From the NCBI RefSeq assembly GCF_900104175.1, contig NZ_FNIX01000001.1:310001-374000 (forward strand): 64,000 nt of DNA, given 5' to 3'. The position numbers were made by a program, and so were the translations under genes. The stretch comes from Lentzea jiangxiensis. GTDB taxonomy: Bacteria; Actinomycetota; Actinomycetes; Mycobacteriales; Pseudonocardiaceae. Below are positions 55,439-63,717 of this stretch, in pieces. How positions within the stretch are numbered: the first letter of the stretch is position 1; each line of letters starts with the position of its first letter. A model generated the notes under the pieces. That model ran no database searches. It was not told the DNA's origin and worked only from the letters and a program-made list of their open reading frames with translations.

Positions 55439-55512
55439 GGGGCCTGTAGCGCAGTGGTCGACGCGCCCTCCGGGACGGAGGGAGAACGCCGGTTCGAATC
55501 CGGCCGGTCCCG
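55439..55512 (+). tRNA. tRNA-like gene with closed anticodon loop
   Basis: 74 nt tRNA fold: acceptor GGGGCCT against CGGTCCC (T-C mismatch at the last pair), D-stem GCGC/GCGC, variable loop AGAAC, T-arm GCCGG-TTCGAAT-CCGGC, discriminator G, no CCA. The anticodon arm is CCCTC-CGGGACG-GAGGG: position 33 is G, not T, and C32-G38/G33-C37 can pair to leave the loop GGA. Read formally, the anticodon is GGA. It may be a degenerate tRNA or one with a non-translational role. Confidence 0.55.
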
Positions 55513-55728
55513 CTCTCCGGGATGTCCCGCGCTCGCTCTGTCCGTCCTTTGTGGAGGGTGTGCGTGCGGCCGCGGGACGGTGCGGTGGAAGCACTCGCGT
55601 CGGTCACCGCGGCTGGCTCGGCGTGCACCTCGACGAGGACGCCTATCGGGTGATGGCCCCGAAGACGCCGGTCGCGCGACTCGGCGTTCGAGTTGCCGAC
55701 CGGGCGGACCTGCCGCACTCTTCCGCGC

Positions 55729-55989
55729 ATGGCGACCTGTGACGTCTGTGGCAACGAGTACTGGATGACCTTCGAGGTGCGCACCGTCGGTGGCGGCGTG
55801 CACACGTTCGACAGCTTCGAGTGCGCGATCCAGCTCCTCGCGCCCCGCTGCGAGCACTGCGACTGCCGTGTGATCGGGCACGGCGTGGAGGTGGAGGGCA
55901 GGTTCTTCTGCTGCGCCCACTGCGCGCGGTCGGGCTCGGCCGACCTGGGCGCCCAGATCCGCGACACCGTCGGCACCCACCCCGGCTGA
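55729..55989 (+). CDS. small zinc-binding protein, unknown
   Basis: 86 residues from ATG 55729. Three Cys-x2-Cys pairs: CDVCG, CEHCDC and CCAHC, so one or two zinc ions may be bound in a treble-clef-like fold. The MATCDVCGNEYWMTFEV opening and FDSFECAI are typical of a widespread actinobacterial family of unknown function. Confidence 0.8.
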   Translation: MATCDVCGNEYWMTFEVRTVGGGVHTFDSFECAIQLLAPRCEHCDCRVIGHGVEVEGRFFCCAHCARSGSADLGAQIRDTVGTHPG

Positions 55990-56055
55990 TCCGGGAGCGG
56001 GCCGGGCGGCACGGGCGGCGGCGCCTCGACGCCCCGTTCGGATACGTTGGCGGGC

Positions 56056-56391
56056 ATGAACTTCAAGAGTTCGGTCGTGGGCCGCGTCAACCGGCTGGTC
56101 GTGGGGCTCCGCGACGCGCCGGTCGTCGGGAAGCTCGTGCGCAGGGGCATCACGGTCGTGACCTACACGGGCCGCAAGTCGGGTCGCACGTTCAGCACAC
56201 CCGTTGGCTACCAACGCAAAGGCGACGTCGTCGACATCAGGGTGATGATGCCGGACGCCAAGACGTGGTGGCGCAACTTCAACGGCGAGGGCGGGCCGTT
56301 GACGCTGGAAATCGATGGCGCGCAACGGACCGGACATGCGACATCGCACCGTGACGACAAGGGTCGCGTCACGGTGCGAGTGCAGCTCTGA
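56056..56391 (+). CDS. deazaflavin-dependent (DDN-like) nitroreductase family protein
   Basis: 111 residues from ATG 56056. Split-barrel fold of the F420-dependent DDN/DUF385 family: YTGRKSGRTFSTPVGYQRKGDVVDIRVMMPD, then TWWRNFNGEGGPLTLEIDG. Shorter than full DDN proteins at the N-terminus, which is usual for this subgroup. Cofactor F420 use is an inference from the family. Confidence 0.85.
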   Translation: MNFKSSVVGRVNRLVVGLRDAPVVGKLVRRGITVVTYTGRKSGRTFSTPVGYQRKGDVVDIRVMMPDAKTWWRNFNGEGGPLTLEIDGAQRTGHATSHRDDKGRVTVRVQL

Positions 56392-56395
56392 GGCC

Positions 56396-56770
56396 TCAGG
56401 CGGCCAAGGCGTTGAGGCGGCGCGACTCCAGGAACGCGGCCAGCAGGTAGGCGGTGCCGCCCAGCACGGCCAGCACGCCGAAGAAGCCGGCTCCCGGCAC
56501 GAACAGCGTCGCGGCGGCGACCAGGGCGAGCCAGGTGCCCAGGTTGTAGTGCAGCTCGTTGCCGCGGACGGCGCCCTCGGCGAGGTAGATCAGGCCGACC
56601 ACGATGGTGGAGCCGGCGGGCCAGAGCACGGTCTGCAGCTCTGGTTTCTCGAACACCGTGCTCAGGCCGGTGACCGCCAGGGCGAGCGTGGCGAACCCGG
56701 TGGCCCAGGCCGTGCCGACCAGCTTCTCGGCGCGGCGCCGGGACTCCGGGGCGAACCGCTGGGCCCGCAG
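56396..56770 (-). CDS. membrane protein with broken 5' end
   Basis: The frame encodes four membrane helices (GTAWATGFATLALAV, TVLWPAGSTIVVGLIYLA, GTWLALVAAATLFV, GFFGVLAVLGGTAYLLA) preceded by RAQRFAPESRRRAEKL. No ATG, GTG or TTG stands in frame near the natural N-terminus; the frame runs upstream into sequence that codes a TetR fragment on the other strand. I therefore see the 5' end as lost at a deletion junction near 56770. Exact expressed start unknown. Confidence 0.5.
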   Translation of the reverse strand: MRAQRFAPESRRRAEKLVGTAWATGFATLALAVTGLSTVFEKPELQTVLWPAGSTIVVGLIYLAEGAVRGNELHYNLGTWLALVAAATLFVPGAGFFGVLAVLGGTAYLLAAFLESRRLNALAA

Positions 56771-56771
56771 C

Positions 56772-56933
56772 GACGAGGGCGTCGCGCACCCCAGCGAGGA
56801 CCTCCACGGCGACGCGGTGGCGTTGTGGCTGGGACTGCACGGCCTCGCCCACCAGCGAGCCGTGGTGCGCAAGATGCCGGGACCGGACGACATCGGGGAC
56901 CGCCTGATCACGGCACTCGCGCACCTCAGGTGA
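56772..56933 (+). pseudogene. C-terminal remnant of a TetR-family regulator
   Basis: The plus frame ending at the TGA 56931-56933 reads HGDAVALWLGLHGLAHQR then MPGPDDIGDRLITALAHL, matching the last ~50 residues of TetR proteins with a WHG-type effector domain. No helix-turn-helix precedes it; directly upstream lies the minus-strand membrane gene. Looks like a deletion that fused two formerly divergent genes. Confidence 0.6.
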
Positions 56934-56934
56934 G

Positions 56935-57504
56935 CTAGGGGATGAGTCCTTGCTCTTCTGCCCACTCCTGGAAGCCGCCCAGTTTGAAGGGCAGCCTGTA
57001 CTGGCTGATCAGAAGATCATCGGCCAGCGCCGAAACCAGTTTCGGGGTCAGCAATCCGCTGCGGATCGCTTCGCACAACAACGCCAGGGTGGGGCGGTTC
57101 GTGATGCCGTTCGCCTTGGCGGCTTTCCGGCCGGCGCCGTCGTCGATCACAGAGGTACCACCGGTGACCTTCGCCAGTGCGAGCACGCCGGCCTCACCCC
57201 TGTTGCGATCTCCGCGGACCAGGAGGGACGAGAACTCCGCGAAGGCATCGATCTCTGCCTGCGTCCGAAGTTCTCGGTGCTTGAGCCAGCTCGCCGTGAG
57301 CACGGATTCCACGCGGGCATCGCTGCCGGCGAAGCTCTTGAGTTCCTCCAGCACGACGTCGGGGACCAAGGCCTCTCGGTCCCCGACGACGGCCTTCAGC
57401 GCACCCAGCCAGTCGTTCCGCGTGAAGTGGAGGAGAGGGCTGGTGTCGAACACCAACGTTTCGACCTTGGCGGCCCCGCTTCCAGGGGCGTTCGTCACCG
57501 TCAC
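56935..57504 (-). CDS. PIN-like nuclease-family protein
   Basis: 189 residues from the GTG ending at 57504. Starts with strand LVFDTSPLLHFTRNDWL carrying the first acidic residue of PIN domains; VPDVVLEEL holds the next, EAGVLALA the Glu-Ala motif, and TSVIDDGAGRKAAK the final acidic pair. This is the DUF3368-like group of PIN toxins. It overlaps the upstream XRE-ImmA gene by GTGA, so the pair is coupled like a toxin-antitoxin or stress unit. Confidence 0.8.
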   Translation of the reverse strand: MTVTNAPGSGAAKVETLVFDTSPLLHFTRNDWLGALKAVVGDREALVPDVVLEELKSFAGSDARVESVLTASWLKHRELRTQAEIDAFAEFSSLLVRGDRNRGEAGVLALAKVTGGTSVIDDGAGRKAAKANGITNRPTLALLCEAIRSGLLTPKLVSALADDLLISQYRLPFKLGGFQEWAEEQGLIP

Positions 57505-58616
57505 GTGAAATCCCAGATGGCCGACTCCGGGAGCGGTGGGAGTGGCGGCAGGTCGTCCTCGTTCAAGGTGTCGTAGAGCAACTCCGTCGCCCTCGCGGGC
57601 GAAATGACCTCCTGCTTGTACAGGCGGAGCACTGCCTGCTGGTACTCGAGTGAGAGCGATGTGGCGGCGAGTTCGTCCCTGGTGACCAGGTTGAGCTCGA
57701 TGATGTCCGCCTTCGTCGTCCTGACGGACCGGACCGAAGCCGCGTCGTGCGTGCCGAGCACGCCCGTCTCCACGAGACGGCGCGACAGCGTCGACATGTC
57801 CACCCGGAACTTGCTCGCCACCTTCACCGCCGTGGTGCGCAGGTCGCCGTCCTTGCGCGCGGTGTGCCAGGCCTCGGTCAAGCCGTCCGCAGGGAGCAGC
57901 ACCGCGCGGGCGAACCTGTCCAGCCGCGATTCCCAAGCGTTGTCGTCGTCCTTCTCGGCGATGCGCCAGTCGACGGTGTACTCGTCCGCGAACAAGTAGT
58001 GGCCCAGTTCGTGCGCCAACGCCAGGCGCCGGCGCCCCACCAGCAGGTGTCCGTTGATCACCGCGACGCCACCTCTGGCGAGCAGGACCGACGCAGCGTC
58101 CGCCGCGTCCGGACCCAGGTCGCGCGAGAGTGTGAAGAGTCCGATCTTCGCCACGGCTTCGACGATGTTCAGCAACGGCTCCGAGGGGCCGAGCCCCATG
58201 AGCTTGCGCGCCTCTCGCGCCGTTCGCTCCGCCTCGTCGTTGGTCCCGGGCTTCGCGAGCGGTCCCGGAGACTCGAGTCGCAGGCGGTCGTCGTGCTTGA
58301 GGAGGAATTCGGTGTTCCAGGCGAACGTCTCGACGATGCGGTCGATCACGGGGCTCTCGGCCCCGGGGTCCTGCATGTTCCGGTGGGACACGATGGCTTC
58401 CGGAACCTGCAGGACGAACCACTCGATGCGTTCGCGGGTGGCTTCGGCGATGCGAGCGAGTTCGAGGGCCGATACGCGGCGCGTGCCGTTTTCGATCTTC
58501 GCCAGCGCAGACCTGTCGATCCCGATCGCAGCGGCGAGCCCCGCCTGGGTCATGCCGGTCCGGGTGCGCGCGTCGGCAATGCGCTTGCCCATGGACTCGC
58601 TGTCAACTGCGGTCAC
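57501..58616 (-). CDS. XRE-family regulator with ImmA/IrrE metallopeptidase domain
   Basis: 371 residues. N-terminal helix-turn-helix (KRIADARTRTGMTQAGLAAAIGIDRSALAKIENG), then a DUF955 peptidase domain with the zinc motif LALAHELGHYLF (HExxH) and a distal Glu region. Such fused proteins sense a signal, cleave themselves or a partner repressor and release toxin or mobile-element genes. The GTG at 58616 is 7 bases after a perfect TATAAT, indicating a leaderless mRNA. Coupled to the PIN gene. Confidence 0.88.
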   Translation of the reverse strand: MTAVDSESMGKRIADARTRTGMTQAGLAAAIGIDRSALAKIENGTRRVSALELARIAEATRERIEWFVLQVPEAIVSHRNMQDPGAESPVIDRIVETFAWNTEFLLKHDDRLRLESPGPLAKPGTNDEAERTAREARKLMGLGPSEPLLNIVEAVAKIGLFTLSRDLGPDAADAASVLLARGGVAVINGHLLVGRRRLALAHELGHYLFADEYTVDWRIAEKDDDNAWESRLDRFARAVLLPADGLTEAWHTARKDGDLRTTAVKVASKFRVDMSTLSRRLVETGVLGTHDAASVRSVRTTKADIIELNLVTRDELAATSLSLEYQQAVLRLYKQEVISPARATELLYDTLNEDDLPPLPPLPESAIWDFT

Positions 58617-58623
58617 TTGTGCG

Positions 58624-58653
58624 ATTATAGAACACCGCAGGTCGGACTGACAG
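58624..58653 (-). promoter_or_regulatory. promoter of the XRE-ImmA/PIN pair
   Basis: Minus strand CTGTCA (-35, 58653-58648), 18-bp spacer, TATAAT (-10, 58629-58624), then 7 bases to the GTG at 58616. A consensus -10 at leaderless distance. Confidence 0.75.
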
Positions 58654-58678
58654 TGCTCAACCTGGTGAACGATGTTCG

Positions 58679-59623
58679 TCAGGGGGCCTCGAACAGCGTC
58701 GACACCGACTCGCCGACGTTGATCCGGCGCATGGCCTCGGCCATCGCCGGCGCGATCGACAGCACCCGCAGCTTCGGCACGGACTTCTCCGCCGGGATCG
58801 GCACGGTGTTCGTGGCGACGATCTCCAGCACGTCGTCGAACGCCTGCAGCCGTTCCAGCGCACCCGACGAGAACAGCCCGTGCGTGCAGGCGACCCGGAT
58901 CGACCCGGCGCCGCGCTCGCGCAGCTTGTCCAGCAGTTCGATCACGGTCGAGCCCTTGGCGATCTCGTCGTCCAGCACGATCACGTCGCGTCCGGCCACG
59001 TCGCCGATCACGGTCGAGATCTGCACCCTGTCGTCGGCGAACCGCTGCTTGGCGCCCGCGGCCACGGGCAGGCCGAGGATGCGCGCGAAGTGCGCCGCCT
59101 CCTTGGCGTTGCCCAGGTCAGGCGACACGACGACGGTGTTGGACAGGTCGTGCTGCGAGAAGTGCGCGGCGAGCTCGCGCAACGCGTGCAGGTGGTCGAC
59201 GGGCACCGAGAAGAACCCGTGCACCTGCGGCGAGTGCAGTGTCATCGCCAGCACGCGCGACGCCCCGGCGGCCACCATCAGGTCGGCGACCAGGCGGCCG
59301 CCGATCGAGATCCGCGGCGCGTCCTTCTTGTCGGAACGCGCGTAGGCGTAGTGGGGCAGGACGACGGTCGTGCGCGCGGCGGAGGCGCCACGGGCAGCGT
59401 CCAGCATCAGCAGGAGCTCGACGAGGTGTTCCTGCACCGGCGGCACCAGCGGCTGGATCAGGAACACGTCCCGTTCGCGGCAGTTCGCCTGCAGCTGCAC
59501 CTCGAGGCAGTCGTTGGCGAACCGGGTCAGGCGGCTGGGCGACAGGTCGACGCCGAGATGACCGCAGATCTCGGCGGCGAGTTCGGGATGGGCAGAACCA
59601 CTGAAGACAGCGATGTCACGCAC
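58679..59623 (-). CDS. ribose-phosphate pyrophosphokinase-like protein
   Basis: 314 residues, Prs fold of two PRT domains: FSGSAHPELAAEIC, FLIQPLVPPVQEHLVELLLMLDAAR, YAYARSDKKDAPRISIGGRLVADLM (flexible loop region) and VVVSPDLGNAKEAAHFA. The PRPP-binding loop reads VIVLDDEIAKGST where standard Prs has DDMIDTGGT, and the flag loop is YARSDKK rather than YARQDRK. It is therefore a paralogue with possibly altered activity, not the main housekeeping Prs. Confidence 0.85.
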   Translation of the reverse strand: MRDIAVFSGSAHPELAAEICGHLGVDLSPSRLTRFANDCLEVQLQANCRERDVFLIQPLVPPVQEHLVELLLMLDAARGASAARTTVVLPHYAYARSDKKDAPRISIGGRLVADLMVAAGASRVLAMTLHSPQVHGFFSVPVDHLHALRELAAHFSQHDLSNTVVVSPDLGNAKEAAHFARILGLPVAAGAKQRFADDRVQISTVIGDVAGRDVIVLDDEIAKGSTVIELLDKLRERGAGSIRVACTHGLFSSGALERLQAFDDVLEIVATNTVPIPAEKSVPKLRVLSIAPAMAEAMRRINVGESVSTLFEAP

Positions 59624-59633
59624 ACCCCGAAAC

Positions 59634-60116
59634 CTAGTCGACGACCAGCACCAGCTTGCCGTCGCGGAAGAACGGCGTCAGGTTCCCGCGCGTGTCGACC
59701 GTGTGCGTGCCACGCGGCAGAACGGCCTCGATGGCCGTGAACGCGAGAATGTCCGAGACGCCGTGACGGCCGCGCAACGACCGTTGCCCCTGGAACCGCA
59801 AAGCGCGCCCCTCGCGGCGGTACTGGTGGGCCTCGGCAGCAGCGGAGGCGCCTGCTCGAAGCGCCTCCGGACCCACCAGGCGTCCCGAGGACGCACTGCG
59901 CACCGCGACACCGAACCCCTGGGCGACCAGTGAGCTCACCACCGCGTCGGACGGGGCAACGGGTACGAGGAAGGACATCGCGTGGTGGCCGTCGACCTCG
60001 TGCACGACGACCGTCCTGGCCGTCGTCAGCACGGTGTCGTGCAGCTCCAGTGCGATCTTCTCCGCTTCCCAGCGGTTCTCGTAGCCGGCGTCGACGCCGA
60101 CGAAGGTGCTGGTCAC
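59634..60116 (-). CDS. hypothetical protein
   Basis: 160 residues from the GTG ending at 60116 (MTSTFVGVDAGYENRWEAEKIALELHD has a short N-terminal helix). Strands and helices alternate; ILAFTAIEAVLPRG and a final FFRDGKLVLVVD are notable. No domain recognised. Coupled by GTGA overlap to the upstream Tat-secreted gene, so the two work together. Confidence 0.6.
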   Translation of the reverse strand: MTSTFVGVDAGYENRWEAEKIALELHDTVLTTARTVVVHEVDGHHAMSFLVPVAPSDAVVSSLVAQGFGVAVRSASSGRLVGPEALRAGASAAAEAHQYRREGRALRFQGQRSLRGRHGVSDILAFTAIEAVLPRGTHTVDTRGNLTPFFRDGKLVLVVD

Positions 60117-60628
60117 CTGACCTCCACGAAGATCGGGTTGGGGTAGCACCACAGGTCCTCCCACGGGTTCGCGGCTCCCGGTGCGTCCGCCTGCGGGTCG
60201 AACGCGCCGCGGTTGCCGTCGGTTCCGCGCAACCGGAGGTAGAAGGGCTCCCGGACGTTGCGGAACGTGTGCGTGAAGACCGCATGGTGCCAGTGCGGCT
60301 CGCAGGATCGCTCGACCTTCACATGTGGCGTGGCCAACTTCTCAGATGATGATCGTCCCGTGACGGCGTCCTTGATGAGGTCCGAACGGCGCAACCTGGA
60401 CACGAACCCCGCGCTGGTGGGCCGGTTCGCGGGACGTGCCTTGATCAGCACCGTCACGTCGGAACCACGCCGCACGCGCGGACGCCCGCCCATCATCTCC
60501 GTTCGCCCGGATGCGCGGACCTCGAACCGGGGATCATCGACGAGGCCGCCGTGCGACGCCCACGCGCGGCCCGCCACACCCAGCGCGCCCGCTCCCCGGA
60601 GGAAGCGTCTGCGGGCTGCTTCGGACAT
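60113..60628 (-). CDS. Tat-exported protein, C-terminal part of a CehA/McbA-like phosphoesterase
   Basis: 171 residues. Twin-arginine signal ARRRFLRGAGALGVAG. The mature part resembles the C-terminal accessory domain that follows PHP-type metallophosphoesterases (FYLRLRGTDGNRGAFDPQADAP and EDLWCYPNPIFVEVR), but the metal-binding PHP domain is absent. Either a stand-alone domain or a truncated gene. Confidence 0.6.
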   Translation of the reverse strand: MSEAARRRFLRGAGALGVAGRAWASHGGLVDDPRFEVRASGRTEMMGGRPRVRRGSDVTVLIKARPANRPTSAGFVSRLRRSDLIKDAVTGRSSSEKLATPHVKVERSCEPHWHHAVFTHTFRNVREPFYLRLRGTDGNRGAFDPQADAPGAANPWEDLWCYPNPIFVEVR

Positions 60629-60706
60629 GGCTGGACCTCCACACGGCGGGCCGGGGTCCGTGGAGGCTAGGCCGATCGGATGAGGCGCAGATGGACGCCG
60701 GGTTGA

Positions 60707-61513
60707 CTAGATCGGAAGAAGGTCCACCCAGTCCAGGAACGGCAGCGCGCCCGTGCCCTGCAACGCCGCGAGCCCCAGCCAGATCGACAGGATCGTCACG
60801 ATCGGCCCGACGATCGCCATCTCGACCACACCGCCGGTCTTCATCCGCATGATCTTGGGTGGCGCCACCGGGTACCAGGTCTTGCCCATGATCGGGATGG
60901 GCCACAGGATCGGGCAGCCCTGCTCGGTGATCGCGTCACCGACGTAGTGCGCGAAGCACCCGACGCCGACCGCGATCCCGCACGCCGCCGCGGAGGCGTT
61001 CGTCTGCGATGTCCAGGCGATCATCGCCCACGTGATGCCCGCGGACACCACCGTGATCAGCAACGCGTCCTGCTTGGGGCACCAGTCGTTCATGATGCCG
61101 CGCACCGCCAGGCCGGCGAACACGAACATCAGCACCGGCAGCGCCCACTTCTGGCTGTTCTGCACGACCGCGGTGGTGAAGACGGCGGCGAACAGCGCGA
61201 AGACGAGCGTGTGGGTGAGACCGCGATGTCCGCCGTCCCGCTTGGAATCCTTCTTCAACCGCGTCGTGCGGTACACGAAGCTGCTCAACGCGTTGATGCC
61301 CGCGGAAAGCCCGCTGCTCAACGCTCCGAACGTGCGCGAGATGGTCGCCCCGGGGTGGTCGAGGTCGGGCAGGAGCGCCGCGCCGGTGGCGAGAACCGCC
61401 CCCACGGCCCAGCTCTGCGGCGTCAGCTGGCCGATCGGGTGAGCGGAAGCTAGTGCGGTGACGGCACTCCAGGCGAGCAGCCCGCTCATCGCGTGTGTTG
61501 GCCCAGTGGACAC
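60707..61513 (-). CDS. membrane-bound metal-dependent hydrolase (YdjM/DUF457)
   Basis: 268 residues with about six membrane helices. Family signatures: THAMSGLLAWS near the start, ALLPDLDHPGATISR (D-x-D-H) and HRGLTHTLVFALFAAVF (H-R-x-x-T-H) metal ligands, and CFAHYVGDAITEQGCPILWP. Related YdjM is LexA-controlled in E. coli; here no LexA site is seen. Substrate unknown. Confidence 0.88.
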   Translation of the reverse strand: MSTGPTHAMSGLLAWSAVTALASAHPIGQLTPQSWAVGAVLATGAALLPDLDHPGATISRTFGALSSGLSAGINALSSFVYRTTRLKKDSKRDGGHRGLTHTLVFALFAAVFTTAVVQNSQKWALPVLMFVFAGLAVRGIMNDWCPKQDALLITVVSAGITWAMIAWTSQTNASAAACGIAVGVGCFAHYVGDAITEQGCPILWPIPIMGKTWYPVAPPKIMRMKTGGVVEMAIVGPIVTILSIWLGLAALQGTGALPFLDWVDLLPI

Positions 61514-61565
61514 TTGCGCCCCTCCCGATGATCACTCAACGGTGAACAGTAGTCGCTCGCACGTT

Positions 61566-61577
61566 CGAACCGGTTCG
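61566..61577. promoter_or_regulatory. 12-bp palindrome in the hydrolase/icd gap
   Basis: CGAACCGGTTCG is a perfect palindrome in the 260-base gap between the divergent hydrolase and icd. Possible operator; its spacing (two bases between half sites) does not fit LexA. Confidence 0.35.
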
Positions 61578-61773
61578 CTTCTCGACACGTCCGCCAGGAC
61601 GGTTCTGTTGCACCCGGCGTGGTGGCCGTGGGGGAGGCACCGCGTCCGCTGCTGGGCCGCGAAGCGGGGACTATGGTGCGCTGAACCGGTGTAACCAGGG
61701 TCGCAGGCACAGGCGGGCGTTCTACCAGTACGCTTGTCTTGCTTGCATCGTCGCGAGAGGAGCGCCCGGAGTT

Positions 61774-62997
61774 ATGGGCAAGATCAAGGTTCAGGGCACC
61801 GTCGTCGAGCTCGACGGCGACGAGATGACCCGGATCATCTGGCAGTTCATCAAGGACAAGCTGATCCACCCGTACCTGGACGTCACCCTGGAGTACTACG
61901 ACCTGGGCATCGAGCACCGGGACGCCACCGACGACCAGGTCACGATCGACGCCGCGAACGCCATCAAGAAGCACGGCGTCGGCGTCAAGTGCGCCACGAT
62001 CACGCCGGACGAGGCGCGCGTCGAGGAGTTCGGCCTCAAGAAGATGTGGGTCTCGCCGAACGGCACGATCCGCAACATCCTCGGCGGTGTCGTCTTCCGC
62101 GAGCCGATCATCATCTCGAACGTCCCGCGCCTGGTCCCGGGCTGGACGAAGCCGATCATCATCGGCCGTCACGCGCACGGTGACCAGTACAAGGCCACCA
62201 ACTTCAAGGTGCCCGGCGCCGGCAAGCTCACGATCACCTTCCAGCCGGAGGACGGCTCGGACCCGATCGAGCACGTCGTCACCGAGTTCCCGGCGGAGGG
62301 CGGTGTGGCGATGGGCATGTACAACTACAACAAGTCCATCGAGGACTTCGCCCGCGCCTCGTTCTCCTACGGCCTGCAGCGGGGCTACCCCGTCTACATG
62401 TCCACGAAGAACACGATCCTGAAGGCCTACGACGGCCAGTTCAAGGACATCTTCCAGCGCGTGTTCGACGAGGAGTTCAAGGCGGACTTCGACGCCAAGG
62501 GCCTCACCTACGAGCACCGCCTGATCGACGACATGGTCGCCGCCGCGATGAAGTGGGAGGGCGGCTACGTCTGGGCGTGCAAGAACTACGACGGTGACGT
62601 CCAGTCCGACACGGTCGCGCAGGGCTTCGGCTCGCTCGGCCTCATGACGTCGGTCCTGATGACGCCGGACGGCAAGACGGTCGAGGCGGAAGCCGCGCAC
62701 GGCACCGTGACGCGCCACTACCGCCAGCACCAGGCCGGCAAGCCCACCTCCACGAACCCGATCGCCTCGATCTTCGCGTGGACCCGTGGCCTCATGCACC
62801 GCGGCAAGCTGGACGGCACCCCCGAGGTGATCCGCTTCGCCGAGGCGCTCGAGTCGGTCGTCATCGAGACGGTCGAGTCCGGTCAGATGACCAAGGACCT
62901 GGCCCTGCTGATCAGCAAGGACCAGGAGTGGCTGACCACCGAGGACTTCCTCGCCGCGCTCGACGAGAACCTCAAGAAGAAGATGGCGTCGTTCTGA
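61774..62997 (+). CDS. icd: isocitrate dehydrogenase (NADP), eukaryotic-type
   Basis: 407 residues, oxidative decarboxylation of isocitrate. Wording is that of the dimeric eukaryotic-like (type II) enzyme: [33 protein letters not shown] region ([16 protein letters not shown]-like), [14 protein letters not shown] and [29 protein letters not shown]. Asp acids in [10 protein letters not shown] bind Mg-isocitrate. Followed by a terminator at 63014-63046. Completes a group of TCA genes in the window (sucCD, mdh, icd). Confidence 0.97.
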   Translation: MGKIKVQGTVVELDGDEMTRIIWQFIKDKLIHPYLDVTLEYYDLGIEHRDATDDQVTIDAANAIKKHGVGVKCATITPDEARVEEFGLKKMWVSPNGTIRNILGGVVFREPIIISNVPRLVPGWTKPIIIGRHAHGDQYKATNFKVPGAGKLTITFQPEDGSDPIEHVVTEFPAEGGVAMGMYNYNKSIEDFARASFSYGLQRGYPVYMSTKNTILKAYDGQFKDIFQRVFDEEFKADFDAKGLTYEHRLIDDMVAAAMKWEGGYVWACKNYDGDVQSDTVAQGFGSLGLMTSVLMTPDGKTVEAEAAHGTVTRHYRQHQAGKPTSTNPIASIFAWTRGLMHRGKLDGTPEVIRFAEALESVVIETVESGQMTKDLALLISKDQEWLTTEDFLAALDENLKKKMASF

Positions 62998-63013
62998 CGT
63001 CCGTCCTCTGAAA

Positions 63014-63046
63014 AAAGGCCACCCCGGTCACGCCGGGGTGGCCTTT
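63014..63046 (+). terminator. terminator after icd
   Basis: AAAGGCCACCCCGG (63014-63027), loop TCACG, CCGGGGTGGCCTTT (63033-63046), then CTCG. Perfect 14-bp stem 17 bases after the stop. Confidence 0.9.
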
Positions 63047-63165
63047 CTCGTCGCACGTCACCCGGTCGGTTCCTCTTGCGGGTGGTTGCCGCGCCTCGGC
63101 GTCCACTGGCGTCTTCTTGCCGCTATATCTGCTGCTGGAAGCGGTTCGCGGGTTCGGGAGGCGTC

Positions 63166-63477
63166 ATGTTCGGTGTTCCGGTCAGGGGATTGATCGTGAT
63201 TGGGGTGCTGGGCGTCGCCGGGGTGCTGTACGCGGCGAACGGCGGCAGTCCGATGGACAGCGCCAGGGCCGACGAGATCTGCAAGATCACGGTGACCGCG
63301 GACATCCTCAACGTCCGCTCGGGACCCGGCGACATGCAGCCGATCGTCTCCACGATGCCGCGTGACGCGGTGACCGAGGCCCGGCCCCGCGTCGAGAACG
63401 GCTACCGCATGCTGGGCGACCGCCGGTGGGTCAGCCAGCAGTTCGTGGCGCTGACCAGCGACTCCACCTGCAAGTAA
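63166..63477 (+). CDS. secreted or anchored bacterial SH3 protein
   Basis: 103 residues from ATG 63166 with GGGAGG upstream. N-terminal membrane/signal segment (GLIVIGVLGVAGVLYAAN), then an SH3b-type domain: KITVTADILNVRSGPGDMQPIV with the family NVRSGP motif and a Cys pair (EICKI ... STCK) likely forming a disulfide. Binds cell wall or ligand; function unknown. Confidence 0.82.
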   Translation: MFGVPVRGLIVIGVLGVAGVLYAANGGSPMDSARADEICKITVTADILNVRSGPGDMQPIVSTMPRDAVTEARPRVENGYRMLGDRRWVSQQFVALTSDSTCK

Positions 63478-63487
63478 ACTCGCGCGC

Positions 63488-63706
63488 ATGCTGCGCAACA
63501 TGTTCCGGTGGGGCAGGGCCAAGGGCGTCACGCAGTGCTCCTGCGACCCCGAGTGGCAGGGCCTGTACACCAAGATCGACGGTGAGCGCCGGCTCGCGCT
63601 GCCCCGCGACGAGATGGCCACGATCGTCGGCTACCTGGACCTGACCGCGCACTGCGCCCGCTGCGACGCCGAGTACCCGAAGCCCTGGGGCCTGGCCTCC
63701 CAGTAA
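63488..63706 (+). CDS. small zinc-ribbon-like protein
   Basis: 72 residues from ATG 63488. Two metal-binding pairs, CSCDPEWQG and CARCDAEYP, framing a helical part. No family recognised; it is closely packed between the SH3 gene and the exonuclease gene, with only 11 bases to either side. Confidence 0.55.
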   Translation: MLRNMFRWGRAKGVTQCSCDPEWQGLYTKIDGERRLALPRDEMATIVGYLDLTAHCARCDAEYPKPWGLASQ

Positions 63707-63717
63707 GCTCCGCGTTC

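Noticed and set aside
57747-59345. Plus-strand frame of 532 codons opposite the XRE-ImmA and Prs-like genes
   Set aside because: Antisense mirror frame across two well-supported genes and their consensus promoter.
61564-61579. LexA site before icd
   Set aside because: CGAACCGGTTCG is palindromic, but the half sites are two bases apart instead of four, so it is not a LexA operator.
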